Below, one piece after another: positions 1 through 8,287 of a stretch of 64,000 bases of DNA. Under the pieces are notes generated by a model that was given only the letters and a program-made list of their open reading frames with translations, did not search any database and had not been told where the DNA came from. Positions within the stretch are counted from its first letter, which is position 1. Every line of letters begins with the position of its first letter. A program made the position numbers and the translations under genes. This stretch comes from CAVPJW01 sp963705525. GTDB lineage: Bacteria > Acidobacteriota > Vicinamibacteria > Vicinamibacterales > CAVPJW01. Where the stretch lies: contig CAVPJW010000007.1 in NCBI GenBank assembly GCA_963705525.1, positions 620,001 through 684,000 on the forward strand. The letters run 5' to 3'.

Positions 1-879
1 CACCGATGGTGTGGCTTCGCCGTCCCAGAACATACGGATGGTGATGTGATTGAGCTGGTACGGCGTCAGTGGGAAGAGTGGGTTCAGGCGGAGACCGGTA
101 ATCGCGCCCGCGCCATTCCACTCGAACATGCGAGCGACGGCCGGCACCGGCTCGCCATCCGGCAGCGCCGGCGCGGCCAGATCGAGCGTGCCGCTCGACA
201 CGTCCGCATCAAGCGTGCCCAGCGGATTGAGACCAGGTGCATTCCACAATGCTGCACCGGCGCTATAGTCCTCGCGACCAGTCCAGCTCTCCACCTGGTG
301 ATCGGGCGCGTATGCATGCGAGTAGATGTTGTAAAAGCCCACCCGACGTTCGGTCGTGATCTTCAGTCGACTCTTGTAGGGAAACGGCATGTAGCAGGCG
401 TAGCCGCCGGTCGTCGAAAAGGCATTGAAGACGAACGGCGCGACGAATGGCTTCCTCTTGCCGCTGAACAGCTCGTCGCCGTCAATCGCAAGTCTCGGCG
501 CCGCCTCGTCATCAAAGTAAAACTTGATCTGGCCCCAGCCAAGCGGCGCCCACCCGTTCTCGCGGCTCGTGAACCAAAGCGTGTACACGGCACCGGGTCC
601 CTTGCTGTCAAAGATGACGTGCTCGCCGTTCGCGTCCACATAGAGCGCCGAATAGTCCCCGGAAAATCCGTCATTGTTTCCTCCCGTGCGATCGAAGCTC
701 GAGAGGTAATGCGGGTCCACGTCGGGTCTCAGAAACGGGTACTCGTCGAAGGCCTCGATGGCCGCCAAACCCGCTGGGGCGGCCGCGGCCCGATCGAGGT
801 TCGACTGGGTCAGCGTTCGCACCGAGATCATGTCAACGAGGAAGATCAGAAGCAGAAATCGGATCGGGGCTCTGGACAT
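1..879 (-). CDS. GH172 (DUF2961) family secreted protein, partial
   Basis: An open reading frame runs from ATG at 879 to the window edge without a stop, giving 293 residues of the N-terminal part. The start begins with a short hydrophobic segment (residues 7-20), probably a signal peptide. Residues 62-75 read FDRTGGNNDGFSGD, which matches the equivalent segment of the DUF2961 protein at 29778-31769 (YDRTGGNDDGFSGK). Further matches include a D-G-E/D-E-A-P metal-site-like segment and RMFWDGEATPSV at the cut end. DUF2961 is now glycoside hydrolase family 172, whose characterised members act on fructofuranosides or arabinofuranosides. The catalytic GTGxED segment would lie beyond the edge. The gene is divergent from the CBM9-like gene, which fits a polysaccharide-related role. 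Substrate is unknown. Confidence 0.85.
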   Translation of the reverse strand, partial: MSRAPIRFLLLIFLVDMISVRTLTQSNLDRAAAAPAGLAAIEAFDEYPFLRPDVDPHYLSSFDRTGGNNDGFSGDYSALYVDANGEHVIFDSKGPGAVYTLWFTSRENGWAPLGWGQIKFYFDDEAAPRLAIDGDELFSGKRKPFVAPFVFNAFSTTGGYACYMPFPYKSRLKITTERRVGFYNIYSHAYAPDHQVESWTGREDYSAGAALWNAPGLNPLGTLDADVSSGTLDLAAPALPDGEPVPAVARMFEWNGAGAITGLRLNPLFPLTPYQLNHITIRMFWDGEATPSV

Positions 880-935
880 GGCGGTGGACGGTCGGTTCGA
901 CGACAAATTCGGCGGGGCATCATAGCAGGGTTCGT

Positions 936-964
936 TTGACACGCGCTCGTTCACTGGCTATAAG
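936..964 (+). promoter_or_regulatory. near-consensus sigma-70 promoter for the CBM9-like gene
   Basis: TTGACA lies at 936-941 and TATAAG at 959-964, with exactly 17 bases between them. This matches the housekeeping consensus at 11 of 12 positions. The expected transcription start is near 971, in the divergent gap between the GH172 gene and the CBM9-like gene. It is the best promoter match I found in the window. Confidence 0.65.
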
Positions 965-1020
965 AACCATCGAACACGATGATCCGGTCGCTGCCCGTTC
1001 TGATCGTCATGATGACGTCA

Positions 1021-1689
1021 ATGCCAATGCCTCCCCAGTACCGCGCCGTCCGATCCACTTCCAGCATCAGCGACCTGCTCTCGTCCTCGTCGCCGGCCTG
1101 GAGAGACGCGAGCGAGGTCGAATGGGGACCATCACGGTATCCGACACGCTTCTGGGCCGTCTGGAACGACCAGGGACTGTTCGTGCGATTCGACGCAGTC
1201 GATGACCGACCGTGGCACACGATGTCGAACCGTGACGATCATCTCTGGGAAGAAGAGGTCGTCGAGATCTTCGTCGACCCGGATCGATCCGGCCAGAACT
1301 ATGCCGAGCTCGAGATCAACCCCGCCAACATCGTCTGTGACGTCCGCATGATCGAACCCTCGCCGCACAAGCAGATGGAGCTGGCCTGGGATTTTCACGG
1401 TCTCGAGACTCGAGTGACCCCCCTCGTCGACCCGGACAACAAGCCCATCGGCTGGACCGCCACGGCGTTCATGCCGTGGTCGGACTTCTCGCGCCTCGCG
1501 CAGAAGACCGCCGTTCCCATGCCCCCGGGCATCGGCGACCGTTGGCGATTCAATCTCTTCCGTATCAAGCGCCCGGGCGGGAAAGACCATCCCGAGGATG
1601 GTGCGGTAATGGCCGCGTGGTCGCCGAACGATTCGCCGAGCTTCCACGTCCCGGCTGCGTTTGGCGATCTGATTTTCGTCGAGCGCTGA
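1021..1689 (+). CDS. carbohydrate-binding family 9-like protein
   Basis: The product is about 222 residues when started at ATG 1021 (MPMPPQYRAVRS). An in-frame ATG at 979 adds 14 residues but would lie only about 8 nt from the predicted transcription start and shows no ribosome-binding site. I prefer 1021 because the CBM9/DOMON-like fold normally begins close to the YRAVRS segment. The fold is suggested by FWAVWNDQGLFVRFDAVDD, EEVVEIFVDPD and AELEINPAN, typical of stand-alone CBM9-like beta-sandwich proteins that may bind sugars or haem. No clear signal peptide is present with the 1021 start. It sits divergently beside a GH172 gene, consistent with glycan use. Confidence 0.75.
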   Translation: MPMPPQYRAVRSTSSISDLLSSSSPAWRDASEVEWGPSRYPTRFWAVWNDQGLFVRFDAVDDRPWHTMSNRDDHLWEEEVVEIFVDPDRSGQNYAELEINPANIVCDVRMIEPSPHKQMELAWDFHGLETRVTPLVDPDNKPIGWTATAFMPWSDFSRLAQKTAVPMPPGIGDRWRFNLFRIKRPGGKDHPEDGAVMAAWSPNDSPSFHVPAAFGDLIFVER

Positions 1690-1804
1690 GGCTATCAGGC
1701 CAACCCGGTCGCGCCGCGCGTCTCGTCAGCCCGGGATGGATAGCTCGATCGTCGCGGTCGCCTCGCGAAGCGCGTCCGACAACCGATTCCTCTGCCGCAC
1801 CAGC

Positions 1805-3466
1805 TCAGTACCGGAGAAGGTGAGCGAGTTCCCCGTCCTTGTCGGCGCTCCCGAGGAGCGTCAGATCGTGGAGGGCAGGTATCGGCGCCGCAAGGGCGGG
1901 ATGAGAGCACCTGTCCTGAACGTATCGCCCACCGAAGGTCTCGAAGGCCGGCAACAGAATCCGACTGAGCTTCCTGAGGACATCATTGACGCGCTCCGCC
2001 TCGGTGCGCGTTGGATTTGCAAGCGACTCCACATGACGGTCGAGCCGTTCGACCGCCAGGTTGAACGGCTCGACAGGCAGGTCCAGATCAAAGCGATCGC
2101 CGGCGATGGCTCCGGCCTGCGCGAGGCGGCTCGCAATGCTTTCCGCAGTGGCTTGAAAATCCATCGGCAGGAGTGAGCCGCTGCACATCCCGCAGATGTA
2201 TCCCACGTAGACTCGCACCGTCTCCTCGAATCGCCGGCGATCGACTTTGTCGAGAGTGTCCGCTTCGCTGTGCCACCACCAGCCGCCGCGCGCACCGCCC
2301 CACCCGGCCACCTGCTCTTCACTGAAATGAAAGCGCCCTTCAAGAGCGGGGAGTCCCAGCGGGAAAAACGGGTGCTCGTTGTCCCTGGTCAGGTGACGAT
2401 GGGGCGCCGCCGTGTTGAGCACGTATTCCTCGACCCGACGATGGAAAGATGTCAGCTCTGGAGTCGAGTCGCCGATGAATGTGGACGAGTGAACCATGCC
2501 CACCGAGTCGACGTTGAAATACGCGACGGCGTGGCGGTCCAGTTCGTCCCAATATCGATCGACGAACCACGTCGACCCCTCGTAGTCGCCGATCTCGTGG
2601 CCGTTCCAAAACGCGAAGATCACATCGCGACGAAGAACATCGCGCCGGGAAGCGAACATGCTCGCGAGCTCCAGCATCAGCGCATTGCCGGCGGCGTTGT
2701 CGGTCATTCCCGGCCGCCACGCATCATGATGGCCGCCGACGATCAAGACGCTGCCATCTCCATCCGGCGCGCGAAGACGCGCCCATGGCTGTATCAGCGG
2801 ACCCCAGTCGCGAGTCGCCTCTGCGATCACACGCACGCGAACGGGTCCCCGGTCCAGCTCCCGGCGAAGCCCCTCACCGTCTGCGCGAGAGATACCCAGC
2901 GCCGCAATCTGGGGAACATCGGCAAGAGACGCTCGCGTCGGATTGCCCCAGGCGCACTTGATTGCGCCCCGAGGAATGGTGCCAAACTCTGGCAATCCCC
3001 AATTGACAAAGACAATGGCTGCCGCGCCGTGACTGGCCGCGATGCGCGCCTTCTCGGGGCGGGCCGGGCCCACACCGATGTCGGTCAGCACGGCACAACC
3101 GTTCAGATCCTTGTTCCCGTAGTCCTCATCGCGTCCAGCGGCGATGGACACCAGGTCGCAGACGATGCCGTCTGGAGAGGTGGAACGGATGTGTCCGCAC
3201 GCCTCGCTGCGAATCGTTCGCTGAACCGGAGCCAGCACGTCCAGCCGTCCAATGAGGGGAACACTTCGATATGCCGTGAACGTGTCGAGCGATGTCTCGA
3301 GGCCGGACCTATCGAGGTAGTCGGCAAAGTAGCGGGCGGCACGCTCCTGATCGGGTGTGCCGGAGACCCGATCGGGCGCTTCGCGCGCGAGCCATTCGAG
3401 ATGGCTCCATGCACGATCGATCGAGAGACCGCGGAACAGGTCGTCGAGCCGAGCGCGGTTCATCAT
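1805..3466 (-). CDS. M28-family metallopeptidase with PA domain (C-terminus frameshifted)
   Basis: The product is 553 residues from ATG 3466, whose A overlaps the TGA of the upstream dehydrogenase (TGATG), suggesting translational coupling. ATG 3463 is an equally good start. A PA-like insert (VLTDIGVG to AAAIVFVNWG, about residues 125-155) precedes an M28 zinc-peptidase domain: metal ligands GHHDAW (245-250), TDN (255-257), an HE pair in NGHEIGDYEGS (288-298), NVDS, and H399 in WWWHSEAD. In canonical M28 enzymes the pair is EE, and the first Glu is the general base. Here it is His. The frame stops with LLRY at 1805, but the next frame continues TELVRQRNRLSDALREA to a stop at 1726, which looks like the true C-terminus. 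Confidence 0.85.
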   Translation of the reverse strand: MMNRARLDDLFRGLSIDRAWSHLEWLAREAPDRVSGTPDQERAARYFADYLDRSGLETSLDTFTAYRSVPLIGRLDVLAPVQRTIRSEACGHIRSTSPDGIVCDLVSIAAGRDEDYGNKDLNGCAVLTDIGVGPARPEKARIAASHGAAAIVFVNWGLPEFGTIPRGAIKCAWGNPTRASLADVPQIAALGISRADGEGLRRELDRGPVRVRVIAEATRDWGPLIQPWARLRAPDGDGSVLIVGGHHDAWRPGMTDNAAGNALMLELASMFASRRDVLRRDVIFAFWNGHEIGDYEGSTWFVDRYWDELDRHAVAYFNVDSVGMVHSSTFIGDSTPELTSFHRRVEEYVLNTAAPHRHLTRDNEHPFFPLGLPALEGRFHFSEEQVAGWGGARGGWWWHSEADTLDKVDRRRFEETVRVYVGYICGMCSGSLLPMDFQATAESIASRLAQAGAIAGDRFDLDLPVEPFNLAVERLDRHVESLANPTRTEAERVNDVLRKLSRILLPAFETFGGRYVQDRCSHPALAAPIPALHDLTLLGSADKDGELAHLLRY

Positions 3467-4476
3467 CAGCGGCTGCCCGACGATCCGTCGTAGGTCACGA
3501 GCACCTTCATGACGCGATCCGGTTGCTGCTCGATCAGCTCGAATGCGCGCGGCAGCTCGGCAAACGGCACGCGGTCGGTCGCCAGCGATTCGATGCCGCT
3601 GATGGTTCCCCGACGGAGTTGACCGAAGAACCACTCGGTCAGACGCCGACGGTCGCCCCCGCCGTCGGTCGAGATCATCTCGAGCTCACTCAGGTGAAAC
3701 TCGACGCCCAGCACAGGATGCGCGGGGTATCGACCCTTCAGCTGCGCCACGACCGCGACCCGGCCATTCCGCTTCAGAAGCGCCATGGCATCGCACAGCG
3801 CTTCATAGGATGAGGAGCACTCGAACGCCACATCGAGGCCGGACGAACCGTACCGGTCGCGCACAGCGTCGACGAGCGACCCGTCGCCAGGATTCCACGC
3901 GAAGTCGGCGCCGAACCGACGCGCAAAGGCGAGGCGAGCCTCATATCGATCGGACACGACGATTCGATGTGCGCCGGCCAGCCGCGCGGCCATCACAGTG
4001 AGCAGGCCCACGACACCCTGACCCGTCACGATCACATCGTCTCCGATCGCCAGCCGAGACCGGCGGACGGCGTGAGCCGCGACGGTCATGAGCGTGGAAA
4101 ACACGGCCTGCTCGTCGGAGATGTCATCCGGAACAGGGATGACTCGCGCGGCCGGCAGCACGAACTCCTCTGCGTGGCCGTAGTAGGCGGTGACGCGCTG
4201 ACCGACGGAGACTTCCGTAACGGCACCGCCGGTTGCGGCAACCTCGGCCACTTTTTCATAGCCGAGCGTTCGTGGAAACACCGGGCGGCCAAAAGCGAGC
4301 GGTCGATACGCCGGATCGAGCTGAGGATCGGTCCCGAAGTACCAGGCCGACTCGGTGCCGGCGCTGACGGCGCCCAGCCGCGTCCTCAGCAGAACATCTT
4401 CAGGCCCGAGAGCGGGAAGCCGATGCTCTTCGAAACGAAGATCGCGGGGAGCGTACAGCAGAGCGATTAAGGACAC
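3466..4476 (-). CDS. zinc-independent medium-chain dehydrogenase/reductase
   Basis: The product is 336 residues from GTG 4476, which lies 5 nt after the restored stop of the broken phosphatase gene. It has the MDR layout: a GroES-like N-terminal domain with SAGTES where catalytic-zinc enzymes carry a Cys, and a Rossmann domain with GQGVVG (about residue 151-156) followed by VVSDRYEARLAFA. The structural-zinc lobe with four cysteines is absent. This resembles the BchC-like/threonine-dehydrogenase-like branch of MDR proteins, which use NAD(P)H with few or no zinc ligands. Substrate cannot be told. The gene is co-directional with the M28 peptidase and coupled to it by overlapping stop and start. 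Confidence 0.82.
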   Translation of the reverse strand: MSLIALLYAPRDLRFEEHRLPALGPEDVLLRTRLGAVSAGTESAWYFGTDPQLDPAYRPLAFGRPVFPRTLGYEKVAEVAATGGAVTEVSVGQRVTAYYGHAEEFVLPAARVIPVPDDISDEQAVFSTLMTVAAHAVRRSRLAIGDDVIVTGQGVVGLLTVMAARLAGAHRIVVSDRYEARLAFARRFGADFAWNPGDGSLVDAVRDRYGSSGLDVAFECSSSYEALCDAMALLKRNGRVAVVAQLKGRYPAHPVLGVEFHLSELEMISTDGGGDRRRLTEWFFGQLRRGTISGIESLATDRVPFAELPRAFELIEQQPDRVMKVLVTYDGSSGSR

Positions 4477-4481
4477 GGGAA

Positions 4482-6057
4482 TCAGAAAGATCGAAGGGTT
4501 TCAGGGTCTCGAACTCGCGGACTCTGAATCCTGGGGTTCTCGATCTTCGCCTGCCTGACCTCGTCTTCCGTGAACGCTGCATAGATGAATTTCTGGCTTG
4601 CGAGGATACTGCGCGATCTGATCGAGCGTCACGCCCAGAGCCACCAACCGATCGCGATCGAGATAGAGTTGACCGTTCGCCGATTCGTAGACACGGACAA
4701 GCCGGCCGGCCGTATCGAAACGGTCGTGAATCAGCTTGGCAATGTCGGGCTCCGTGATTCGTCCGCTCTCGCCGGTGGCCGGTTCGGGCGGCATGCCGTG
4801 ATCGGCGGTGATGGCAACGACGTACTTGTCCGGACCAACCTTGCGGTCGAGCGCCGACAGGATGTCGGCCACCGCCTTGTCCATCGCCTCGAGCGTCGCG
4901 GAGATCTCGGGTGAGTCCGGTCCGTATTTATGGCCGACCCAGTCGAGCGACTTGAGATTGGTCAGCACGAGATCGGGGATCTCGTCCGCACCGATCGGAC
5001 TCGTGTTCGATCACCGACATGACCGCGCGTGCCTCGAAGGCGGGGAACAGCGCCGATCGTCGGACTTCGACGGTGTTCGCGATGTCATGATTGAGCCAGC
5101 GGCCGGATGTTCCTTCCCAGAGCGTTCGCGCATCCATGCTCGTGCAGACGATGCGGGCATCTGATAGCACTCTGGATTGGTCACCCAGACGCCGTTGACC
5201 GCGTCGAAACGTGACCGCCATCACTGTGCGCCCGTCCCAGAAGCAGGCGCCATGACCGGCGAGCGCCGCAGCGGCGTAGAAGAGTCCTCCCTGCGCGTAG
5301 ATGACGGCGCGGCCGCGCGTTTCACGACTCCAGAGATCCGCCAGCGTCGGCATCATCAGATTGGCCGGTGACTGCTCGAAGTACGGCTCGCTCGCGCGAT
5401 CGCGCAGGCGATCGTAGGCCGCGTTGACCACGATGCCGTGAAACCGAGGATCGGTGCCGGTCGAGATCGTGGCGTGCGCGACGGCTGTCGCTGACGGCAG
5501 GTAGTTGACGCGGGCATTCGGATACCAGACGCCTTCCTTTCTCAATCGCGACAGGGTTGGCATGCCCGCGGCGTGCTTGTCGAGATAGTCGGCGCGTGTC
5601 GCGTCAAGCACGAGGAGGCAGCACGACACGCGGCGCCTCGGCGGAGCTGTTGCAGACAGGCTCGACGTCAGAGCGTGGCCCGTGATCGTCGCCGGAAGCG
5701 GCAGCTTCAGGACCGAGGCAAGCGTCGGCAGGATGTCCTGATGATGAGCGGCGTCCGGGATACTCGCCCGGATTTGAAATACCCGCGGCCATAGAAAATC
5801 ATCGGGATGCGAACGTCGTAGTCCCAGGGGCTGCCGTGCATGAACCGGTACGACGCATCGCGCCTCGTGAGCACGAAATTCTCCCGGGGTACGATCATGA
5901 TTTGACCGCTCCTGCCCGGGTAGTAATCGCGCGCGAACATCTGGAGGAATTCGGCGCGCCGATCCGCCTCCTGTCCGACGGGCCAGCCGATCGCCAGGAC
6001 GACGACCAGCATCCCGATGCCACATGCAATGCGACGCTTTACGCTCGGCTCCCGCAT
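4482..6057 (-). pseudogene. alkaline phosphatase / nucleotide pyrophosphatase family protein, broken by three frameshifts
   Basis: Three reading frames carry consecutive parts of one protein. Frame 1 (from ATG 6057) has a signal segment (residues about 10-24) and reads to FYGRGYFKSG near 5765. Frame 2 then gives PDAAHHQDILPTLAS, LLVLDATRADYLD (metal Asp), LPSATAVAHATISTG (nucleophile region) and ends near 4998 after VIEHESDR. Frame 3 carries DEIPDLVLTNLKSLDW and ITADHGMPPEP (second metal site) to about 4606. A third shift restores ASQKFIYAAFTEDEV up to a stop at 4482. The order of motifs fits the type I phosphodiesterase/alkaline phosphatase superfamily. None of the breaks sits in an obvious long homopolymer. 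It is either a recently dead gene or the product of indel errors. Confidence 0.8.
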
Positions 6058-6144
6058 GACACCCTCGATTGATTGCAGCCGATTGACCCTTGACTTTTTC
6101 TGAAGGAAGATTCAGCCGGTGATTCTACCGGAACGGAGTCTCGT

Positions 6145-7047
6145 GTGCCCAAAACAGTAGACCAGAGCTCGCGCATCGGGTGGATCGGCATCGGCGTCAT
6201 GGGTTCGTCAATGTGCCGTCACGTCATTGACAAGGGCTTCACCGTCACCGTGTTTACGCGGACGAAAGCCAAAGCCCAGCCGCTTCTCGATCTCGGCGCC
6301 GTGTGGGCGGACTCCCCGAAGGCGGTGGCCGACAAGTCCGACGTCGTCTGCTCGATCGTGGGATTCCCGCCAGACGTACGACAGGTGTACCTCGGTCCCG
6401 ATGGCGTGATTGCAGGCGCCAGACAAGGCTCGATCCTGATCGACATGACGACGACCGAGCCGCGCCTTGCGCAGGAGATCTATGAGGCGGCCAAAGGGAA
6501 GGGCGCGACGTCTCTCGATGCGCCGCTCTCAGGCGGCGACGTGGGTGCGCGGAATGCGACCCTCTCGATCATGATCGGCGGCGACGCCGACGCCGTCGCG
6601 GCGGCCAGACCGCTCTTCGAGGTCGTGGGAAAGAACATCGTGCACCAGGGCGGGCCAGGCTCCGGACAGCACACGAAGATGTGCAACCAGATCACCATCG
6701 CGGGAACGATGATCGGCGTGTGCGAGTGCCTCCTCTACGGCTACAAAGCGGGCCTCAATCTCGAGACGATGCTGAGCTCGATCAAAGGCGGCGCGGCGGG
6801 CTGCTGGACGCTCGAAAACCTCGCGCCCAGGATCCTCAAGGGCAACTTCGACCCCGGGTTCTTCGTCGAGCACTTCATCAAGGACATGAGCATCGCGCTC
6901 GACGAGGCGCGACGGATGAAGATCGCGCTCCCAGGGCTGGCCCTGGTCCATCAGCTCTACATGGCCGTCGAGGCCCAGGGCTACGGCCAGCGCGGCACGC
7001 ACGCGCTCATGCTCGCGCTCGCGCAGTTGTCGAAGGTGACATACTGA
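6145..7047 (+). CDS. NAD(P)-dependent beta-hydroxyacid dehydrogenase (3-hydroxyisobutyrate dehydrogenase family)
   Basis: The product is 300 residues from GTG 6145, with GGAG at 6135-6138 as ribosome-binding site. The dinucleotide-binding glycine motif GIGVMG is at 15-20, the substrate-binding DAPLSGG at 125-131, and the catalytic Lys K178 with N181 in HTKMCNQ. These are the defining features of the family that includes 3-hydroxyisobutyrate, tartronate-semialdehyde and related reductases. Length is normal. The sequence does not distinguish the substrate. It is a single-gene unit, followed by a nested hairpin and then by a convergent gene. Confidence 0.9.
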   Translation: MPKTVDQSSRIGWIGIGVMGSSMCRHVIDKGFTVTVFTRTKAKAQPLLDLGAVWADSPKAVADKSDVVCSIVGFPPDVRQVYLGPDGVIAGARQGSILIDMTTTEPRLAQEIYEAAKGKGATSLDAPLSGGDVGARNATLSIMIGGDADAVAAARPLFEVVGKNIVHQGGPGSGQHTKMCNQITIAGTMIGVCECLLYGYKAGLNLETMLSSIKGGAAGCWTLENLAPRILKGNFDPGFFVEHFIKDMSIALDEARRMKIALPGLALVHQLYMAVEAQGYGQRGTHALMLALAQLSKVTY

Positions 7048-7053
7048 AAAGTA

Positions 7054-7140
7054 GTGCTGAGATCTGAGAACTGAGTTCTAACCGTCGACCGACGAGCCGA
7101 CGGTGTTATCGGATCAGTTCTCAGTTCTTAGCTCAGTCCT
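7054..7140. repeat. short-period (7 nt) degenerate tandem repeat with inverted arms
   Basis: The left arm has 7-nt units at 7056-7076 (GCTGAGA, TCTGAGA, ACTGAGT). The right arm has AGTTCTC and AGTTCTT at 7116-7129. The arms are inverted: CTGAGAACTGA (7064-7074) pairs perfectly with TCAGTTCTCAG (7114-7124). Between them ACCGTCG (7081-7087) pairs with CGACGGT (7098-7104). It lies between two convergent genes. Confidence 0.7.
7064..7124. terminator. nested inverted repeat, possible bidirectional terminator
   Basis: An 11-bp perfect outer stem (7064-7074 with 7114-7124) encloses a 7-bp G+C-rich inner stem with a 10-nt loop (7081-7104). The structure lies between the convergent dehydrogenase and FAD-oxidase genes, where a bidirectional terminator is expected. 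There is no clear U tract, so its termination function is inferred. Confidence 0.45.
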
Positions 7141-8267
7141 GCCTCTGCCCCTGCAGCCTTTCGTGCCCGTCGAAGATTCGGCGTGCGATCGCCGGATCCG
7201 GTTCGAGCGACCACTCGCCTCTCTGGTGAGATCCTCCGAGCATGATTCCGTCCCGCCGCGGAATCATGTACACATCGTCCGGCGCACCCATGATGTAGTC
7301 GATCTCCGGCTGCGGCAGCAGCGCCGACAGCTGGCCCTTGATCGGCGTGAGCTCCTGGTCGTCGAAGAGATGCTTCGCACCGAGACCGGTGCAGTTGACG
7401 ATCAGCCGTTCCGGCAAGCCGGTCAACTCAGCGGCGCTCGAGAGCTCGCGGACGATCGTGCGTCCTCCTGAGATCTGAAAGTCCCGCGTCAGGGCATTCA
7501 GATACACGGGCGGTTCAATCAGCATGGTCTTGTAGTGATCGACCACCTTCACGCCGAAGGGATGCTCGCCTGGCCCGAGCGGCCGCTTCGTCCGGAAAGA
7601 GACCCTGAAGCGCGGACATTTCCCACGAATCGGCGACAGGCGCATCTCCGAGCAGATCGTATTGGTCGAGCCAGCGCACGCCATACGTCTCACCAACGAG
7701 ATCCTGGAAATATCGATGAGAGAGTCGACATGCCTTGACGAACACATCCTCGAACGCGGGCGTGCGGCGAGCGGCGTCCACGACTGAGGAAGGAAACCAG
7801 GTCGCGCCGGCGATATTCGACGTCGTCTGTGGAGGAAGATCCCTGGCGTAGATAGTTACGTCGCAACCGCGGCGCTGAAGAAGGCGGGCAGTCGCAAGGC
7901 CTACGGCTCCCGAACCGATGACCGCCACGCGGCGCTCACCAGCCTGCATGGCCTCATCTGCAGCCAGATGAGCCGTACCCCACGACAGCGTCACGCCGCC
8001 GCCGCCGTGTCCGTAGTTATGAACGACGATCCGATCGTTCAGGCGGATGGTCTTGACGAGAAAACCCGACGGACGAAACGGCCGGAGTCCGGCGACCGTG
8101 CGGATGACGCGATCGGGCTCGAGGTTCAGCCTCGGAATGCGACGGCCAGTTGCGCGGGCGGGCGCGACAACGTTCCGCGAGCCGGAACGTGAGGCGCAGC
8201 CCGATGCCATGCCGGCAACGAGGGCGGCACCGAGCGATCGAAGGGCCTGGCGGCGATCAGTTCGCAC
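7133..8267 (-). pseudogene. FAD-dependent D-amino-acid-oxidase-type (DAO) oxidoreductase, one frameshift
   Basis: Translation starts at GTG 8267, 20 nt after the stop of the upstream gene. The N-terminus has a twin-arginine-like signal (RRQALRSLGAAL) followed by a possible lipobox ending MASGC. The FAD-binding motif is VIGSGAVGLATARLLQRRG, followed by TTSNIAGATWFPS. The first frame breaks after LQGLFPDEAA near 7580. The next frame continues GPGEHPFGVKVVDHYK, NCTGLGAKHLF, GQLSALLPQ and IPRRDGIMLGGSHQRGEW to the stop at 7133, all typical of the DAO C-terminal half. The sum (about 370 residues) equals a normal DAO. Whether the shift is real or an error is open. Confidence 0.8.
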
Positions 8268-8287
8268 CGGACGATGTCAGCGATTCG

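Noticed and set aside
2270..3493. Long plus-strand open frame opposite the M28 gene
   Set aside because: It is the antisense shadow of a G+C-rich gene and has no family motifs.
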